Assembly: GCA_019241095.1 (NCBI GenBank)
Contig: JAFAXJ010000464.1
Coordinates: 1-17,838 of the forward strand
DNA from: Verrucomicrobiota bacterium
GTDB taxonomy: Bacteria; Verrucomicrobiota; Verrucomicrobiia; Chthoniobacterales; JAFAMB01
DNA length: 17,838 bases
Direction: 5' to 3'
Every line of letters starts with the position of its first letter. The stretch's first letter is position 1. A model generated the notes under the pieces. The model was not told the DNA's origin. It ran no database searches and saw only the letters and a program-made list of their open reading frames with translations. This document shows positions 6,975-14,339 of this stretch, one piece after another. The translations under genes and the position numbers were made by a program.

Positions 6975-7523
6975 ATGGCGGAATACCAGAACACAGAAGT
7001 ATCTTCGGGCGAGATGACGCAACGCTTCATCGAATTTGTGCTGATGCAGGCTCAGAATGCCGCATTTATGCTTGGCCAGATCCCTCATCCGCAAACCGGT
7101 AAAGCGGAAGTTAATCTGGAGATGGCACAGTTGTTAATCGACCAGCTAGTAATGATTCAAGAGAAGACGCGCGGAAATCTCAACGCAGAGGAAAGCCGCA
7201 TTCTGGCCGGTGCAATATCTAATCTCCAGATGAGTTTCGTTGAGGCTGACGCGGGACATAGTCGCATTGATCAATCGCCTCGAAGAGCCCCCGCGAGGTC
7301 TGAAGCCTCACGGCAGTCAGTTACTGCATCGCGGTCAGAAACTGCACCGCAATCAGAAACCGAACTGCAATCAGAAAGCTCCCAGCAGACACAATTCGCT
7401 ACAAGTGACTCAGGAAAAAGCCAGTCCCCGCAGGAAGATTCGCCCGCTCCGAGGAGCGAAGAGCCAAGGGTTCAACCGGCGTGGGACAGCAAAAAAAAGT
7501 TCGTCAAAAATTACGGTTCATAG
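6975..7523 (+). CDS. DUF1844 protein with repetitive C-terminal tail
   Basis: Of 182 residues, about 12-92 form the conserved helical DUF1844 domain: RFIEFVLMQAQNAAFMLGQI, then PHPQTGKAEVNLEMAQLLID and EKTRGNLNAEESRILAGAIS. The function of the family is unknown; it is small and soluble and occurs in several Gram-negative phyla. The remaining 90 residues are polar and disordered-looking, rich in Ser/Gln/Glu/Arg, and include five six-residue repeats (positions 7296-7385). The extreme C-terminus, WDSKKKFVKNYGS, is basic and less repetitive. The gene starts 8 bases after the M16 stop and ends 29 bases before kdsA, so it is likely cotranscribed. Confidence 0.88.
   Translation: MAEYQNTEVSSGEMTQRFIEFVLMQAQNAAFMLGQIPHPQTGKAEVNLEMAQLLIDQLVMIQEKTRGNLNAEESRILAGAISNLQMSFVEADAGHSRIDQSPRRAPARSEASRQSVTASRSETAPQSETELQSESSQQTQFATSDSGKSQSPQEDSPAPRSEEPRVQPAWDSKKKFVKNYGS
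7296..7385 (+). repeat. Degenerate 18-base tandem repeat inside the DUF1844 gene
   Basis: Five 18-base units start at 7296, 7314, 7332, 7350 and 7368 and encode RSEASR, QSVTAS, RSETAP, QSETEL and QSESSQ. Units 2-4 are the most alike (for example CGGTCAGAAACTGCACCG against CAATCAGAAACCGAACTG). Being a multiple of three, copy-number change would keep the frame. Confidence 0.75.
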
Positions 7524-7552
7524 GCCTGCACCCGTCCATTTGCTAACGTCCC

Positions 7553-8380
7553 GTGCAGGCGGTTAAGAAATTTTCTGTCGAAGGTGTTGAGTTTGGTGGC
7601 GCCCGACCAGTTTTTATCCTGGGGCCATGTGTCATTGAGTCAGAAACTTTCACCCGGTCTGTAGCGAAAGATTTGAAACAAATCTGTGCTGGACTCGGTC
7701 TAAGCTGGATCTTTAAGGCTTCTTACGATAAAGCGAACCGCACCTCCGGAAAGTCGTACCGAGGCGTCGGCGTTGAAAAGGGTTGCAAGCTGCTTGCGGA
7801 AATCGGCGCAGAGCTGGGTGTACCCACTACGACGGATGTTCACTCGCCCCAGGAAGCAGAGTTCGCGGGGCAGTTTATTGACCTGCTTCAGATCCCGGCT
7901 TTTCTCTGCCGTCAGACAGATCTGATTCAAGCCGCTGCGAGCACCGGAAAAGCCGTCAATGTCAAGAAAGGGCAGTTTCTAGCTCCATGGGATGTGGATC
8001 AAATCGCGAAGAAACTGGATGCTTTTGGTTGTTCTCGTTATCTTTTCACCGAGCGCGGGTCTACCTTCGGGTACAACAATCTGGTTGCTGACATGCGGTC
8101 ACTCTACTGGATCCGTGAGCTTGGCTATCCGGTTATCTTTGATGCAACCCATTCGGTCCAGCGCCCTGGCGGAGGCGGTGATCGCAGTAGTGGAGATGGA
8201 GCGTTAGCGCCTGTTTTAGCGCGAGCGGCGATCGCGGCCGGATGTGATGGGATCTTTATCGAAACGCACTACAATCCTTTAGAAGCACTTTCTGATGGAC
8301 CGAACCAAGTTCCGTTGGGTGACCTGGCGCGGCTCCTGGAACAGCTGCAACACATTCATCAGGTGGTTACGCAAAATTGA
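7553..8380 (+). CDS. kdsA: KdsA, 3-deoxy-D-manno-octulosonate-8-phosphate synthase
   Basis: This 275-residue enzyme condenses PEP with arabinose-5-phosphate to give Kdo-8-phosphate, the precursor of the inner-core sugar of LPS. The signature FKASYDKANRTSGKSYRG separates it from DAHP synthase. QLPAF-like (QIPAFLCRQTDL), NVKKGQF and RGSTFGYNNLV blocks are all present. Cys26 (GPCVIES), His200 (DATHS), Glu237 (FIETH) and Asp248 (SDGP) match the four metal ligands of the metal-dependent class; the E. coli-type metal-independent enzyme has Asn at the first site. A stop at 7544 blocks any earlier start, so the GTG at 7553 is the start, with no clear Shine-Dalgarno sequence. Its TGA overlaps the lptC start by 4 bases. 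Confidence 0.96.
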   Translation: MQAVKKFSVEGVEFGGARPVFILGPCVIESETFTRSVAKDLKQICAGLGLSWIFKASYDKANRTSGKSYRGVGVEKGCKLLAEIGAELGVPTTTDVHSPQEAEFAGQFIDLLQIPAFLCRQTDLIQAAASTGKAVNVKKGQFLAPWDVDQIAKKLDAFGCSRYLFTERGSTFGYNNLVADMRSLYWIRELGYPVIFDATHSVQRPGGGGDRSSGDGALAPVLARAAIAAGCDGIFIETHYNPLEALSDGPNQVPLGDLARLLEQLQHIHQVVTQN

Positions 8381-8907
8381 GCTTGCTGAGAAATACCCGG
8401 TCGCAATCACGGAAAGCCAAAAGAGAAGCTATTGCTTTGATTTGCCTGCTTTTTGCTGTCGAAGCAGTGCCGGCCGATGAACCCGCTCCGGAACGTAAGA
8501 TAGATCTTCCAGTACCGATCGGACACGAAGTGAAAGGTTTGCGAGTTCCTGTACGAAATGCGGACGGCAAATTGGAAATGCAGCTCGATGTAGAATCAGC
8601 AACGCGGATGGACATCAGAAACGTTAAAATGAATACTGTTTCGATTCAGACCTTTAATGAACAAACTTCTAAGCCGGATATAAAAATCGATCTGAAATCT
8701 TCGATGATGAATATGGATACAAACGTCATCACAAGTGATGAACCGATCGTCGTTAGCAGAACCGATTTTCGACTGACTGGAGATGCAATGGAATTCAACT
8801 CAAAGACTCGGCACGGGACAGTGATGCACAACGTGAAGATGGTTGTTTATAATCGAGAGGCAATTCAGGGTGCTTCTGCTGCTCAGACTCCGAAACCTGG
8901 TGAATAA
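8377..8907 (+). CDS. lptC: LptC-like periplasmic LPS export protein
   Basis: The protein has 176 residues, starting at TTG 8377 in a TTGA overlap with the kdsA stop. A basic N-terminus precedes the hydrophobic stretch AIALICLLFAVEAVPA, probably a signal peptide or anchor with cleavage near A33. Residues about 55-160 are beta-rich, with alternating hydrophobic strands (GLRVPVRNADGKLEMQL, IKIDLKSSMMNM, FRLTGDAMEFNSKTRHGTVM), the pattern of the LptC/OstA jelly roll. In the family, LptC takes LPS from the LptBFG transporter and passes it to LptA. Sequence identity in this family is low, so the call rests on fold-like pattern and on position directly before lptA-lptB. No LptF or LptG is in the window. 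Confidence 0.8.
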   Translation: MSLLRNTRSQSRKAKREAIALICLLFAVEAVPADEPAPERKIDLPVPIGHEVKGLRVPVRNADGKLEMQLDVESATRMDIRNVKMNTVSIQTFNEQTSKPDIKIDLKSSMMNMDTNVITSDEPIVVSRTDFRLTGDAMEFNSKTRHGTVMHNVKMVVYNREAIQGASAAQTPKPGE

Positions 8908-9610
8908 ATTCATTACGTTTTTTATTTGGGCGGTTATGTCCGGAACCGGTGTCAGTCTTGCGCAGCAAGGGACAAAGCCGGCGAGTCACTCAAGAGCTTC
9001 CGCGCACACAGCCAACACTGCGAAATCGCCGAAAGCGAAAAAGGACACTGCTGCCGGGCGGACCGATTACTTTGGCGGAGATGATGAGAACAGGCCCAAA
9101 GGACCGACTGAAATTACCGCTCGAGACCAGGCGCAGTTTGATATTTCAAATCGAACAGCCGTTTTTATGGGTAGCGTGAAGGTGGTTGATCCTCAGTTTA
9201 CGATGACCAGCGATAAACTGACGGTTCACCTCAATCGAGATGAAAATGGGGGAGGATTGAATGAGGCGGATGCAGAAGGGAATGTTTTCATCGTCCATAT
9301 GAATCAGCCAAAGCCCGGCACAGCTCAGGCGGAACCGGCGGCTGCCGGCCAAAATGTACCTGCGCAGGCGCAAGCTCCGGTTCGCTCGACAGGAAAAGCG
9401 GAAAAAGCTGTTTACATTACTAAAGATGGTTCAGTCACCTTGACGGGATGGCCGCAGGTCACGCAAGGCGCCAACACTCACGTAGCAATCGAGCCCAACG
9501 TTAAGATGATATTGTATAAAGATGGAAGAATGACTACGTACGGAAATACAAGGACCATCATTCAAGATAGAGGCGAGTCTGCCCAGAAACCGACCAATGT
9601 CAGCCGGTAA
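8900..9610 (+). CDS. lptA: LptA/OstA-domain periplasmic LPS transport protein
   Basis: From the GTG at 8900 the protein has 236 residues and begins with a clean signal peptide, MNKFITFFIWAVMSGTGVSL, cleaved near A21 (SLA-QQG). The open frame extends upstream to 8843, but that would place 19 residues before the signal. The OstA/LptA domain covers about 68-225: PTEITARDQAQFDISNRTAV, FMGSVKVVDPQFTMTSDKL and VTLTGWPQVTQGANTH. It is interrupted at about 136-162 by an Ala/Pro/Gln-rich stretch. Residues 25-55 are a basic Ala/Ser/Lys linker. In the family, LptA bridges LPS across the periplasm. It overlaps lptC by 8 bases and lptB by 14 bases. Confidence 0.85.
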   Translation: MNKFITFFIWAVMSGTGVSLAQQGTKPASHSRASAHTANTAKSPKAKKDTAAGRTDYFGGDDENRPKGPTEITARDQAQFDISNRTAVFMGSVKVVDPQFTMTSDKLTVHLNRDENGGGLNEADAEGNVFIVHMNQPKPGTAQAEPAAAGQNVPAQAQAPVRSTGKAEKAVYITKDGSVTLTGWPQVTQGANTHVAIEPNVKMILYKDGRMTTYGNTRTIIQDRGESAQKPTNVSR

Positions 9611-10373
9611 GTCAATCGCATCTGTTCTGGAACCAGGCAGAAAGACTGTTCGTCCGGTTCTGCAAACCGAAAAGCTGGTCAAGATGTATGGAGGCCGGTC
9701 GGTCGTTAATGGCATAGACATTCACGTCAACAACGGAGAAATAGTCGGTCTGTTAGGCCCAAACGGCGCTGGAAAAACAACGACATTTTATCTTATCGTC
9801 GGGCTCGTGCGGCCAAATGGCGGAAAGGTTTTTTTTCAGGATCGCGATGTCACCAAGTTTGCTATGCACCGTCGGGCACGGATGGGGATGGGTTACCTGC
9901 CACAGGAAGAATCCATTTTTCGAAAATTGACAGTCGAACAGAACATTCTGGTGATTTTGGAGACGTTACGGATGTCCCGGAAGGCGCGCCGGCGCCGGTG
10001 CAGCGAGTTGCTTGCGCAGTTTGGGATAGAGAACCTGGCAAAAAATCAGGCAATCACTTTAAGCGGAGGCGAGAAGCGGCGGCTGACCATAGCTCGTTCG
10101 CTGGTCACCCATCCTAAGCTCATTATGTTGGATGAACCCTTCAGCGGCGTTGACCCAATTGCAGTAGCAGAGATTCAGCAGCATATCTGGAACCTGAAAA
10201 AAGCCGGTTTAGCTATTCTGATTACAGACCACAACGTCCGTGAAACGCTCGAGATTGTGGATCGGGCCTATCTAGTTTTTGACGGACGGGTTGAGAGTCA
10301 AGGGAGCCAGGAATTCCTGATCAACGATCCGATTAGCCGTCAGCTTTACCTTGGTGAGCGATTTAGGATGTAA
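9597..10373 (+). CDS. lptB: LptB, ATPase of the LPS export ABC transporter
   Basis: This 258-residue ABC ATPase has every motif: Walker A GPNGAGKT (54-61), Q-loop Q103 in GYLPQEESIF, signature LSGGEKRR (155-162), Walker B LIMLDE (175-180) and H-loop His212 in DHNVRET. The GYLPQEESIFRKLTVEQNI and EKRRLTIARSL blocks are specific to LptB. It powers extraction of LPS from the inner membrane with LptF and LptG, which are not in the window. About 20 residues precede the usual family start; the ATG at 9597 is kept because it overlaps the lptA stop by 14 bases, but a start further in is possible. It is the last gene before a 136-base gap. Confidence 0.95.
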   Translation: MSAGKSIASVLEPGRKTVRPVLQTEKLVKMYGGRSVVNGIDIHVNNGEIVGLLGPNGAGKTTTFYLIVGLVRPNGGKVFFQDRDVTKFAMHRRARMGMGYLPQEESIFRKLTVEQNILVILETLRMSRKARRRRCSELLAQFGIENLAKNQAITLSGGEKRRLTIARSLVTHPKLIMLDEPFSGVDPIAVAEIQQHIWNLKKAGLAILITDHNVRETLEIVDRAYLVFDGRVESQGSQEFLINDPISRQLYLGERFRM

Positions 10374-10509
10374 AGAATGAACAATGTAGCTCATCGCCCC
10401 GGGTACAGGAATTTCAGAACACTGAAGCATCGCGAACCCCTGGGGAACTGGTTCAGCTGCTGGGAGAGCTGATTGTTCTGCTCGGTAACCAAAATAAAGC
10501 GCGCAAACT
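10374..10509 (+). other. lptB-hpf intergenic gap with an open frame lacking a start codon
   Basis: In many proteobacteria rpoN occupies this place. Here only 136 bases remain. From 10367 one frame stays open through the gap and into hpf; it encodes GELVQLLGELIVLLGNQNKA, but it has no ATG, GTG or TTG before the hpf start. A different frame has an ATG at 10377 giving 31 residues without family likeness. I see no clear promoter or terminator. Confidence 0.3.
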
Positions 10510-11148
10510 ATGCAAACACAGAATGCAAATCCACCCATCCAAGTGACCGGAAGACATCTTAGTGTCACGGAGGCAATGAAGGAATATTGCCAGCGGAAGC
10601 TGGCGAGTCTTCATCTGGACTATCCGAAAATCATCGAGATCCAAGTCATCTTAGACGTCCAGAAATATCGCCACACTGCGGAAGTGGTATTGCATTGCAG
10701 CAATCACATCACCTTGGAAGCTAGTGCCGAGAGTGGTGACATGTACGCCTCAATTGATCAGGTCGTTGATCGCATCGCACGGCGGATGCGCAAGTATAAA
10801 ACTCGCTTGATGAAACATCATCGTCCGCGCCGGCAAGCAATCCGTCATATTGACGAGACGGTTTTGCGCTGGGAATGGCTCAACAAAATGGCCCAGGAAG
10901 AAGTGGCTGAGCAGGCTCAAAGTCCGGCGGACACTGCCGTCGTAGAAGCCGAAGAAGAATCCTATCCTGACATCGTCCATACAGAAAAATATCCAGTCAA
11001 ACCCATGTTTATCGATGAAGCGGTGCTGCAAATGGAGATGTCATCAAAACAGTTCTTGGTCTTTCTGAATGCAAAGACAGAGAAGGTCAGCGTTCTTTAC
11101 CGCCGTAAAGATGGCGATTTTGGGTTGATCGAGCCAACGTTCAACTAA
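10510..11148 (+). CDS. hpf: Long-form ribosome hibernation promoting factor
   Basis: This 212-residue protein has both parts of long HPF. The N-terminal S30AE/YfiA domain (about 9-105) starts PIQVTGRHLSVTEAMKEYCQ and ends in a basic run RRMRKYKTRLMKHHRPRR. The C-terminal dimerisation domain (about 155-210) has KYPVKPMFIDEAVLQMEMSS and FLVFLNAKTEKVSVLYRRKD. An acidic linker (129-152) separates them. In the family, the N domain blocks the decoding centre and the C domain pairs two 70S ribosomes into 100S dimers in starved cells. No Shine-Dalgarno sequence is seen before the ATG. It lies between lptB (136 bases) and hprK (130 bases), and may have its own promoter. Confidence 0.94.
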   Translation: MQTQNANPPIQVTGRHLSVTEAMKEYCQRKLASLHLDYPKIIEIQVILDVQKYRHTAEVVLHCSNHITLEASAESGDMYASIDQVVDRIARRMRKYKTRLMKHHRPRRQAIRHIDETVLRWEWLNKMAQEEVAEQAQSPADTAVVEAEEESYPDIVHTEKYPVKPMFIDEAVLQMEMSSKQFLVFLNAKTEKVSVLYRRKDGDFGLIEPTFN

Positions 11149-11278
11149 GGTGATCCGCTGCGCCGAAGATACATGTCGATCTTACGGTCTACTCCGGGTT
11201 TACATTTGCTTTAATGGTTCGAGCTGACTACCTAATCTAGTTACTTCAGAAAATGATAGTGATTCGAGCGGACGCATC
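11149..11278 (+). promoter_or_regulatory. hpf-hprK intergenic region
   Basis: These 130 bases could hold a promoter for hprK-ptsH-ptsI. A TTTACA -35-like hexamer lies at 11199-11204, but no convincing -10 follows at 16-18 bases, and no hairpin with a U-run closes hpf. Nothing more can be supported by eye. Confidence 0.2.
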
Positions 11279-12235
11279 ATGAAAAAAGGGAAGCTGCCCT
11301 TCATTGAAGTGGGCGAGTTTTACCATCGACATGGTGACGCGCTGCAGATGAAACTTACAGGTCCTCCACTCGGATATAATCGCAAAATTCGTGAGCCAAC
11401 TATAAACAGACCAGGTTTAGCACTCTCTGGATTTTTCACCTATTTTGCAGAAAAACGTATTCAAGTCCTTGGCAATGCAGAAGTCACGTACCTGCGAAAT
11501 CTCCCTGAATCTGAGCAGCGGGAGCGATGCCTTCAACTCTGTCAACAGCATATCCCGTGTATTATCGTCTCGCGATCTTTGTCGATCCCTCAAGCTCTTA
11601 CAGAGGCTGCCTCCAAACTTGCCGTCGCTATTTTCCGAACGCCCCTGGTCACCATGCGTTTTATCAATGCTGCCACAATCGCGTTGGAAATGGATTTCGC
11701 GCCAACCGCAACTGAGCACGGGAGTATGGTCGATATCATGGGCATCGGTGCGCTCGTACGAGGTTCAAGCGGGATTGGAAAAAGCGAATGCGTGCTCGGG
11801 CTGATCGAACGCGGTTATAGTTTGGTAAGTGATGACGTTACGCGCTTCCGTTTAGTTGATGGACGGGAACTTGTGGGCACGGCGCCTGATCTGACCCGGT
11901 ATCATATGGAAGTTCGTGGTCTGGGCATTATCAACATCGCTTCGATTTTTGGGGTCGGCAGCATTCGCATGGAAAAACGGCTCGATCTTATCGTTACGCT
12001 CCGCGATTGGCAGGAACTAGAAGAAGTCGACAGGATAGGGCTTGAACAAGAGTTTTACGAGATTCTCGGAATTCATATCCCGCACATTACTATTCCGGTG
12101 CGGACAGGACGTGATCTCGGCAGGTTAGTTGAGGTGGCTGCTTTGGATCAAAAGCTGAAAAGCCTCGGGCAGAACAGTGCCGTAGAATTTAACGAAAAGC
12201 TGCTGAAATTGATGCAAACGAACAAGGAGAACTGA
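11279..12235 (+). CDS. hprK: HPr kinase/phosphorylase
   Basis: The protein has 318 residues, the normal HprK length. The N-terminal half is the family's regulatory domain. The catalytic half shows His147 in TEHGSMVDI, the P-loop GSSGIGKS (162-169), the paired Asp185-Asp186 in LVSDDV, and the HprK signature EVRGLGIIN (211-219). Usual P-loops read GDSGIGKS, so Ser replaces Asp here at a variable position. The enzyme uses ATP or pyrophosphate to phosphorylate a serine on HPr and reverses the reaction with phosphate, linking energy state to carbon control. The target HPr is the very next gene: the stop and its ATG share one base (TGATG). The start at ATG 11279 has only weak purine-rich sequence before it. 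Confidence 0.95.
   Translation: MKKGKLPFIEVGEFYHRHGDALQMKLTGPPLGYNRKIREPTINRPGLALSGFFTYFAEKRIQVLGNAEVTYLRNLPESEQRERCLQLCQQHIPCIIVSRSLSIPQALTEAASKLAVAIFRTPLVTMRFINAATIALEMDFAPTATEHGSMVDIMGIGALVRGSSGIGKSECVLGLIERGYSLVSDDVTRFRLVDGRELVGTAPDLTRYHMEVRGLGIINIASIFGVGSIRMEKRLDLIVTLRDWQELEEVDRIGLEQEFYEILGIHIPHITIPVRTGRDLGRLVEVAALDQKLKSLGQNSAVEFNEKLLKLMQTNKEN
12224..12229 (+). promoter_or_regulatory. Strong ribosome binding site of ptsH
   Basis: AAGGAG at 12224-12229 lies 5 bases before the ATG at 12235, the clearest Shine-Dalgarno sequence in the window. It sits inside the last codons of hprK and favours high HPr output relative to its kinase. Confidence 0.7.
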
Positions 12236-12534
12236 TGGGCTTGTTGAGCAAGCGACATCCTGCTGCAAAGATTCAGAAAGAAGTTACTATTCTGAACAAA
12301 CTTGGCTTGCACGCACGTCCGGCGGCAATGTTTGTGAGAATCGCGAATAAACATCGGGCGGATATCTGGGTGGAAAAAGATGGGGAACAGGTTAACGGAA
12401 AAAGCATAATGGGTCTGATGATGCTTGCCGCAGGTCAGGGTACCAAGCTCATCATTTCAGCAGAAGGCGCCGATGCGGAACAAGCCATCCAGGACCTGGA
12501 AACGTTGATTCAAAAGCGCTTTGATGAGGAATAA
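12235..12534 (+). CDS. ptsH: Phosphocarrier protein HPr
   Basis: This 99-residue HPr has about 11 extra residues at its N-terminus (MGLLSKRHPAA). The active-site histidine, His26 in NKLGLHARPAA, is the Enzyme I phosphorylation site, and Ser57 in GKSIMGLMML is the HprK site. The 31-residue spacing equals that of His15 and Ser46 in classical HPr, so both control sites are intact. HPr takes phosphate from Enzyme I and gives it to EIIA-type proteins, here possibly DhaM. It is encoded between its kinase (1-base overlap) and Enzyme I (7-base gap), so all three are almost certainly cotranscribed. Confidence 0.96.
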   Translation: MGLLSKRHPAAKIQKEVTILNKLGLHARPAAMFVRIANKHRADIWVEKDGEQVNGKSIMGLMMLAAGQGTKLIISAEGADAEQAIQDLETLIQKRFDEE

Positions 12535-12541
12535 CGCTTAG

Positions 12542-14296
12542 ATGAGCGGTCCGGAAGTTAGATTTCAGGGAGTGGGAGTCGCTCCGGGAATCGCGCGCGG
12601 CGCCGTATTTATCTATCACCCAGACGATGAAGAGCCTCCCAAAAGGAGGATTGACTCATCGGAGATCGCGAATGAAATAGCTCGTTTCGAGACGGCTCTC
12701 ATTGCAACGAGAGCGCAAATACTTGAGATGCAGCAGCGCATCGCCGAGGCCATAGGGGCCAAAGATGCCAGCATTTTCGATGCTCACCTCCTTGTTGTCG
12801 AAGACCGTACATTGATTGACGAAGTGCTTCGCACCCTGGAACGGAACAGCTTCAACGTCGAATTTATCTTTGCTGAGGTCGCGAACCGCTATGCGCACAC
12901 ATTAAGTCAGATCGATGATCCGTACTTAAGGGAGAGAGCCTTCGACATTCACGACGTAACCCGGCGAGTACTTCGAAATCTGTCGGGCCGATCTCCCCAG
13001 ACGCTCGCTTCAATAGCGAGCCCGTACGTGATCGTAGCCCATAACATCACCCCCTCGGATACCGCGACTTTGAACCGGCAATGGGTTCTAGCTTTTGCTA
13101 CCGACGTTGGCAGCCGGACTTCTCACACTGCAATCATGGCCCGCTCGCTCAATATCCCGGCGGTCGTGGGTTTGGGTGATATGTCGAGCCGGTTGCGCCC
13201 TGGGGATCATGTCTTATTAGATGGCACGAATGGTTTAGTTATCCAAAACCCCACTGATGAAACTCTGTGGGAGTATGGCGAGGTAGAGGTTCGCCTCGAA
13301 AAGGTCGAACAAGGCTTAATCGGCTTGCGAGAAACCGCCAGTACGACTGCTGACGGCAAGCATATTATACTCTCGGCAAATATCGAGCTTCCGGACGATG
13401 TCTCCTCAGTGGTTAGCGCCGGTGCGGAAGGGATCGGACTTTATCGCACAGAATTCTTCTTTTTAAATAAGACTGAACTTCCGAACGAAGAAGAACAGTT
13501 CCATGCTTATCGAGCCGTTGCGACAGGTATCGCGCCTCAGACGGTCATCATTCGAACCCTCGATCTAGGCGGAGATAAATTTCTAAGCCACTCTCATCTT
13601 CCTACCGAGCTCAACCCGTTTTTAGGTTGCCGAGCCATTCGATTCTGTCTCGAACGACCAGATATATTCAAGGTGCAATTACGTGCGATTCTTCGGGCAA
13701 GCGAGATTGGAAATGTGCGCATGATGTTTCCGATGATTTCGGGTGTATCAGAGCTGAAACAGGCAAAGGATGTGCTTGAAGTTTGCAAGACTGAGCTACG
13801 CGTTGAAGGAGTAGCTTTCAATGAGGAACTCGAAGTCGGGATTATGATTGAAGTTCCGAGCGCTGCTCTGGTCGCGGACTCTCTGGCAAAGGAAGTAGAT
13901 TTTTTTAGTATTGGCACGAATGATTTGATTCAGTACACGATAGCCGTTGATCGCGTGAACGAGCGCATTGCTCACTTGTATCAACCGACTCACCCGGCTA
14001 TTCTGCGCCTGATTGAGTTAACCGTATCTGCTGCTCATGCAAATGGGATTTGGGTTGGCGTTTGCGGGGAGATGGCCGGAGAAATCAGCCTGACACCTTT
14101 GCTGCTAGGGCTTGGTGTAGACGAATTAAGCGCAAGCGCCGGTCTGGTGCCCAGAGTCAAAAAAGCCGTTCAGAGTCTGGATATTTCGGAGTGCCTTCAG
14201 CTGATCGAAGGCATTAAGGGTCTCAACTCTGCTACGGCTATTTTGGCCCGCTGTGAAGAGGTAGCCCGGAAACACTATCCGGAGTTGTTGAATTGA
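12542..14296 (+). CDS. ptsI: PTS Enzyme I (PEP-protein phosphotransferase)
   Basis: The 584-residue protein has the length of standard Enzyme I and no N-terminal GAF domain, so it is not the nitrogen-PTS PtsP type. The HPr-binding/phosphohistidine domain carries His195 in SRTSHTAIMARSLNIPAVVG. The C-terminal TIM-barrel PEP domain has GIGLYRTEFFF (296-306), IGTNDLIQYTIAVDR (456-470) and Cys507 in GVCGEMAG. It autophosphorylates from PEP and transfers to HPr. The ATG at 12542 is 7 bases after ptsH, with a GAGG about 12 bases upstream. No PTS sugar permease (EIIBC) is nearby, so its outputs must be elsewhere or be non-transport. Confidence 0.96.
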   Translation: MSGPEVRFQGVGVAPGIARGAVFIYHPDDEEPPKRRIDSSEIANEIARFETALIATRAQILEMQQRIAEAIGAKDASIFDAHLLVVEDRTLIDEVLRTLERNSFNVEFIFAEVANRYAHTLSQIDDPYLRERAFDIHDVTRRVLRNLSGRSPQTLASIASPYVIVAHNITPSDTATLNRQWVLAFATDVGSRTSHTAIMARSLNIPAVVGLGDMSSRLRPGDHVLLDGTNGLVIQNPTDETLWEYGEVEVRLEKVEQGLIGLRETASTTADGKHIILSANIELPDDVSSVVSAGAEGIGLYRTEFFFLNKTELPNEEEQFHAYRAVATGIAPQTVIIRTLDLGGDKFLSHSHLPTELNPFLGCRAIRFCLERPDIFKVQLRAILRASEIGNVRMMFPMISGVSELKQAKDVLEVCKTELRVEGVAFNEELEVGIMIEVPSAALVADSLAKEVDFFSIGTNDLIQYTIAVDRVNERIAHLYQPTHPAILRLIELTVSAAHANGIWVGVCGEMAGEISLTPLLLGLGVDELSASAGLVPRVKKAVQSLDISECLQLIEGIKGLNSATAILARCEEVARKHYPELLN

Positions 14297-14316
14297 TCTA
14301 CGTGCAGCAGTCGAAG

Positions 14317-14339
14317 ACTGGAGAGTAAGACTCTCGAGT
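14317..14339 (+). promoter_or_regulatory. Hairpin covering the SDR gene's ribosome binding site and start
   Basis: ACTGGAGAGT (14317-14326) and ACTCTCGAGT (14330-14339) are inverted copies with a single mismatch and a 3-base loop. The left arm contains GGAGAG, the only good Shine-Dalgarno match before the SDR gene, and the right arm runs into the GTG at 14338. No U-run follows, so a terminator for ptsI is unlikely. A translation-control role is inference. Confidence 0.45.

Noticed and set aside
7296..7385. CRISPR-like repeat array
   Set aside because: The units are 18-base tandem copies without spacers, in frame inside a gene.
8646..8989. Minus-strand frames across lptC/lptA
   Set aside because: They are antisense to well-supported genes, with no ribosome binding site or recognisable domain.
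10374..10509. Remnant of rpoN between lptB and hpf
   Set aside because: None of the translated frames shows the Gln/Leu-rich sigma-54 N-terminus or the RpoN box, so gene loss in place cannot be claimed.
14317..14339. Intrinsic terminator after ptsI
   Set aside because: The stem is good, but no run of T follows it and it overlaps the next gene's ribosome binding site and start.
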